A DNA stretch of 9,065 nt from positions 1-9,065 of the forward strand of contig PXEI01000399.1 in assembly GCA_003564775.1 (NCBI GenBank), read 5' to 3'. Both the position numbers and the translations under genes were made by a program. Positions 6,838-9,065 of this stretch are shown here, in pieces. The DNA comes from Spirochaetaceae bacterium (lineage in GTDB: Bacteria > Spirochaetota > Spirochaetia > DSM-27196 > SLAA01). The notes beneath the pieces are model-generated. The model worked only from the letters and a program-made list of their open reading frames with translations. It had not been told where the DNA came from and did no database searches. How positions within the stretch are numbered: position 1 is the stretch's first letter; every line of letters begins with the position of its first letter.

Positions 6838-8691
6838 CTAGGCCCCCCTCCGCTCAGCACGACCCAGGAGCATCATAAGAATAGACAGATCGGTAGCCCG
6901 GACACCCGATATTCGAGAGGCCTGTCCAATTGAGACCGGCCGAATGTGCTTAAACTTCTCACGCGACTCGTTGGATATTCCGGGCGCGTTAGCCCAATCA
7001 AAATCCACCGGAATCTTGACTGACTCCATCTTGGCCAAGCGCTCGATCTGCTGTTGTTCACGAACGATGTAGCCCTCATACTTCACATCAAGCTCTAGCT
7101 GCCGCCGCCACTCACTGTGAAGCTCCCCAAAGAGCTCGGGGGCATACTGCGCAAGCCGAGCAACATCAACCTCAGGCTTCTTCAGAAGATGGTAGAAGCT
7201 GCGGCCGACCGCGCCGGGAATACCGCTTGCGGGCTCATTCTCCGAAACGAATCGCTTTCGCAGCAACTCCTTTGCCTCTTCTATACGGCCCCGCTTGGCA
7301 AGAAATGCCTCGTGTCGGGCTTCGTCGTGAAGGCCCAATCGGTAACCATGTTCAAACAGACGCATGTCGCTGGAGTCGTGCCGCAGACGCAAACGGTGCT
7401 CGGCACGCGATGTAAACATGCGGTACGGCTCCTCGGTCCCCAGGGTCACCAAATCGTCAATGAGAACGCCGATATAGGCTTCAGCACGGGTCAAAATCAG
7501 CGGCGGCTCGTTGTCCAGACGACGTGAGGCGTTTATTCCGGCCAGAAGCCCTTGTCCCGCAGCTTCCTCGTACCCCGAGGTACCGTTGGTCTGTCCGGCA
7601 ATGAAGAGCCCCTCAACCTGTTTAGTCTCAAGACTTGGGAAAAGGCCGGTGGGGTCGATATAGTCATACTCCACCGCATACCCTGGTCGAACAATATGCA
7701 CCTTCTCTAAGCCCGGTATGGTTCTCAGAAAGGCCAACTGAACATCCTCGGGCAATGAAGACGAGAGCCCGTTGAGGTACATTTCCTCGGTCTCGAGTCC
7801 CTCGGGCTCCACAAACACCTGGTGTCTATCCCGGTCGGGGAAGCGTTGAACCTTGTCTTCAATTGAAGGACAGTACCGTGGGCCGCGCCCCACAATTCTT
7901 CCGGAAAAGAGTGGCGACCTATGCATTGCACCCCGGATAGCGGCATGAGTTCTGTCGTCGGTATAGGTCACGAAACACGGAACCGACGGACGTTCAATTT
8001 GATTGTAGAGGAATGAAAAGGGGAGCATCTCACTATCGCCGTCTTGCAGTTCCATCCGTGACAGGTCAAGTGAGGACCGCGCGACCCGAGCCGGAGTACC
8101 AGTCTTCATACGCCCTATACGCAGCCCTGCCTTACTCAGGCTTTTTTCCAGGCCGCACGCCGGGGGTTCTCCCAATCTGCCGCCAGCCCCATGGTAGTCA
8201 CCAACAAAAATCGTCCCGTTCAGGAATGTGCCGGTCGTCAATACCACCACCCTGCAGCCGATCTCCCTCCCACGTTCAGTTCTAACTCCACAAACAGAGT
8301 TCCCGGCCGAGTTAAACAGAATCTCAGAGACGGTATCCTGATAGAGTTCCAGGCCGGAGCAGCTCTCAAGAGTCTGCTTGGCTACCCTCTGGTAGAGGTG
8401 CTTGTCGGCCTGCGCACGCGGCGCCTGAACCGCTGGACCGCGGCTCCTGTTGAGTATGCGGTACTGTATCATTGAGGCATCGATCAGGCGCGCCATTTGT
8501 CCGCCCAAGGCATCGATCTCGCGAACAATGTTTCCTTTGGCCAGGCCGCCAACCGCAGGGTTGCACGACAGCTTGCCAACAGTGTCGAGATTCTGCGTAA
8601 CAAGCATAGTAGACCGCCCAAGGCGGCTCAAAGCCAACGCCGCTTCTATTCCGGCGTGTCACGCGCCAATAACAACTGCATCATAGTCCAC
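6838..8691 (-). CDS. mnmG: tRNA uridine-5-carboxymethylaminomethyl modification enzyme MnmG (GidA), interrupted by an in-frame UGA
   Basis: MnmG is an FAD enzyme that works with MnmE to modify U34 of several tRNAs. Read from GTG at 8691-8689, the frame gives VDYDAVVIGA, then UGA, then HAGIEAALALSRLGRSTML. The family has GAGHAG at this place, so the UGA replaces the second Gly of the dinucleotide-binding motif. Counting the UGA as one residue gives 617 residues, the usual family length. All later motifs are present: NLDTVGKLSCNPAVGGLAKG, RGPAVQAPRAQADK, TGTFLNG, TKQVEGLFIAGQTNGTSGYEEAAGQGL, TSRAEHRLRLRHDSSDMRL, and a C-terminal MnmE/tRNA-binding region ending SRISGVRATDLSILMMLL. The longest uninterrupted reading (TTG at 8637, 599 residues) lacks the FAD motif and has no ribosome site. 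It could be a sequencing error, a recent nonsense mutation or, less likely, readthrough. Confidence 0.9.
8659..8661 (-). other. In-frame UGA within the mnmG FAD-binding motif
   Basis: The codon reads TGA on the minus strand where conservation predicts a glycine codon. One base change (A to C at plus-strand base 8661) restores GGA. The reading frame is the same on both sides, so this is a substitution and not a frameshift. Three bases further into the gene a six-pair stem (ACGCCG 8657-8652 with CGGCGT 8642-8637, 9-base loop) can form. Confidence 0.9.
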
Positions 8692-8702
8692 GGCTAAAGT
8701 GT

Positions 8703-8711
8703 AGCATAATG
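8703..8711 (-). promoter_or_regulatory. Weak possible -10 element for mnmG
   Basis: On the minus strand the sequence CATTATGCT contains two overlapping -10-like boxes, CATTAT (8711-8706) and TATGCT (8708-8703), each matching four of six consensus bases. I see no good -35 box. If it is used, the RNA would begin only a few bases before the GTG at 8691, which itself has no Shine-Dalgarno. Confidence 0.3.
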
Positions 8712-8766
8712 CGCAACTCACCCACAATCATGTTGGCACGAAACCAGAACTGGACAACTTTGTATA

Positions 8767-8784
8767 TTGTGAATGATTTCACAA
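8767..8784. promoter_or_regulatory. Perfect-dyad operator, Rex-type (also fits Crp/Fnr-type)
   Basis: TTGTGAATGATTTCACAA has 7-base perfect inverted arms around a 4-base centre. It fits the published Rex form TTGTGAA-N4-TTCACAA at every defined base, and also contains the Crp core TGTGA-N6-TCACA. Rex is an NADH/NAD-sensing repressor whose known targets include fermentation and pyruvate-metabolism genes, which suits the downstream nifJ. The site overlaps a TATATT (8763-8768) that could be a -10 box, where binding would block transcription. Which regulator binds cannot be settled from the sequence. Confidence 0.65.
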
Positions 8785-8853
8785 CAGAAACTGAAACAGC
8801 GTCTCTTTATTTGAAGCAAATCACTAATGATGTCCTACTTAACACATTAACGC

Positions 8854-8882
8854 TTGCAAAATCCGAGAACCGGGTCTATAGT
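8854..8882 (+). promoter_or_regulatory. Sigma70-type promoter for nifJ
   Basis: TTGCAA (8854-8859), a 17-base spacer and TATAGT (8877-8882, five of six consensus bases) predict a start near 8889 and a leader of about 95 bases. The dyad operator lies about 105 bases upstream of this start. If this is the only promoter, the operator would have to act from a distance. Confidence 0.5.
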
Positions 8883-8984
8883 TACAGCTATTAACAAACC
8901 AGCTTCTTCGTTCTTCATCCCGCACGTTGCGAACCAAGGATCGAAGATGGAATCCACACCACTTTTATAGGAGAAAGGACCGTT

Positions 8985-9065
8985 ATGTCTAAGAGGAATA
9001 TGGTCATGATTGACGGCAACGCTGCGGCGGCGCACGTTGCGCATGCAACAAATGAGGTAATAGCA
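8985..9065 (+). CDS. nifJ: Pyruvate:ferredoxin (flavodoxin) oxidoreductase, N-terminal fragment (runs off right edge)
   Basis: Only the first 27 codons are present. The residues MVMIDGNAAAAHVAHATNEVIA match the strongly conserved N-terminus of the single-chain pyruvate:ferredoxin oxidoreductase (DGNxAAAHVAYAxxEVxA). That enzyme converts pyruvate and CoA to acetyl-CoA and CO2 while reducing ferredoxin or flavodoxin. The ATG at 8985 is preceded by a purine-rich AGGAGAAAGGA (8969-8979), a good ribosome site. The gene points to an anaerobic, fermentative lifestyle. The probable Rex operator upstream suggests control by the NADH/NAD ratio. The domains for thiamine diphosphate and iron-sulfur clusters lie outside the window. 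Confidence 0.9.
   Translation, partial: MSKRNMVMIDGNAAAAHVAHATNEVIA

Larger units (their letters stand above)
8692..8984. other. Divergent intergenic region between mnmG and nifJ
   Basis: This 293-base stretch is AT-rich compared with its surroundings. I see no credible gene in it. It holds a perfect-dyad operator near its middle, a promoter aimed at nifJ, and a roughly 95-base nifJ leader. The leader can form a modest imperfect stem (CTTCATCC 8913-8920 with GGAT 8938-8941 and GAAG 8943-8946, one bulged base), enclosing a CGCA/TGCG mini-hairpin. I see no DnaA-box cluster. Confidence 0.7.

Noticed and set aside
8659..8661. UGA read as glycine, as in the altered code of Gracilibacteria and SR1
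   Set aside because: The UGA sits at a glycine site, which is suggestive, but every other conserved glycine in the window uses GGN. The Hsp70-like gene ends in a TGA that works well as a stop (tight overlap with the next start). The GC content and gene content do not suit those lineages.
8637..8661. Selenocysteine insertion, because a six-pair stem with a 9-base loop follows the UGA
   Set aside because: The loop (GAATAGAAG) lacks the GU feature of bacterial SECIS elements and the stem starts too close to the UGA. Selenocysteine is not known at this structural glycine. The stem probably arises from GC-rich alanine codons.
8692..8984. Replication origin next to mnmG
   Set aside because: mnmG is often near oriC, but I see no cluster of DnaA boxes (TTATCCACA-like) and no dnaA, rpmH or parAB genes nearby.
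8921..9041. Direct repeat CGCACGTTGCG at 8921-8931 and 9031-9041
   Set aside because: An 11-base match is expected by chance several times in 9 kb, and one copy is within conserved nifJ codons.

Overview
The window is ordinary chromosome from a bacterium that I think is a free-living, fermentative spirochaete. That placement is an inference. It rests on the mix of an FtsK translocase with an extreme acidic linker, an Hsp70-fragment membrane protein, a membrane TPR protein, and a pyruvate:ferredoxin oxidoreductase gene, in moderately GC-rich DNA with dense, overlapping gene packing. I see no phage, insertion sequence, CRISPR array, tRNA or rRNA.

Region 1 (1-4644, minus strand) is a three-gene operon read from right to left. 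It starts with an unusual protein made of a stand-alone Hsp70/DnaK-type substrate-binding beta domain, a long acidic linker and a C-terminal membrane helix. A lipoprotein lytic transglycosylase of the Slt type follows, with a TTGA start/stop overlap. The last gene is the 5' part of ftsK, which runs off the left edge. The membrane location and the cell-wall and chromosome-segregation roles suggest an envelope/division cluster. Region 2 (4645-4768) is a compact divergent control region with two TTGACA-type promoters, one per strand. Region 3 (4769-6127, plus strand) encodes a membrane-anchored TPR protein with a C-terminal domain resembling a degenerate Mrr-type restriction-endonuclease fold. 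Its promoter places the transcript start at the initiation codon, so the message is probably (near-)leaderless and the longer start at 4682 is probably wrong.

Region 4 (6154-8691, minus strand) is the tRNA/rRNA modification pair mnmG-rsmG, with the rsmG start touching the mnmG stop. mnmG is intact except for one in-frame UGA that replaces the second glycine codon of its FAD-binding GAGHAG motif. A one-base substitution or sequencing error is the simplest explanation. Region 5 (8692-8984) is a 293-bp divergent intergenic region with an 18-bp perfect-dyad operator of the Rex/Crp type and a good sigma70-like promoter. Region 6 (8985 to the right edge, plus strand) is the first 27 codons of nifJ (pyruvate:ferredoxin oxidoreductase).

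The points most worth a second look are the UGA in mnmG, the membrane-tethered Hsp70 substrate-binding domain in one operon with a murein hydrolase and FtsK, the leaderless TPR/Mrr-like gene, and the probable Rex operator in front of nifJ. I found nothing that clearly amounts to a new defence or mobile system.
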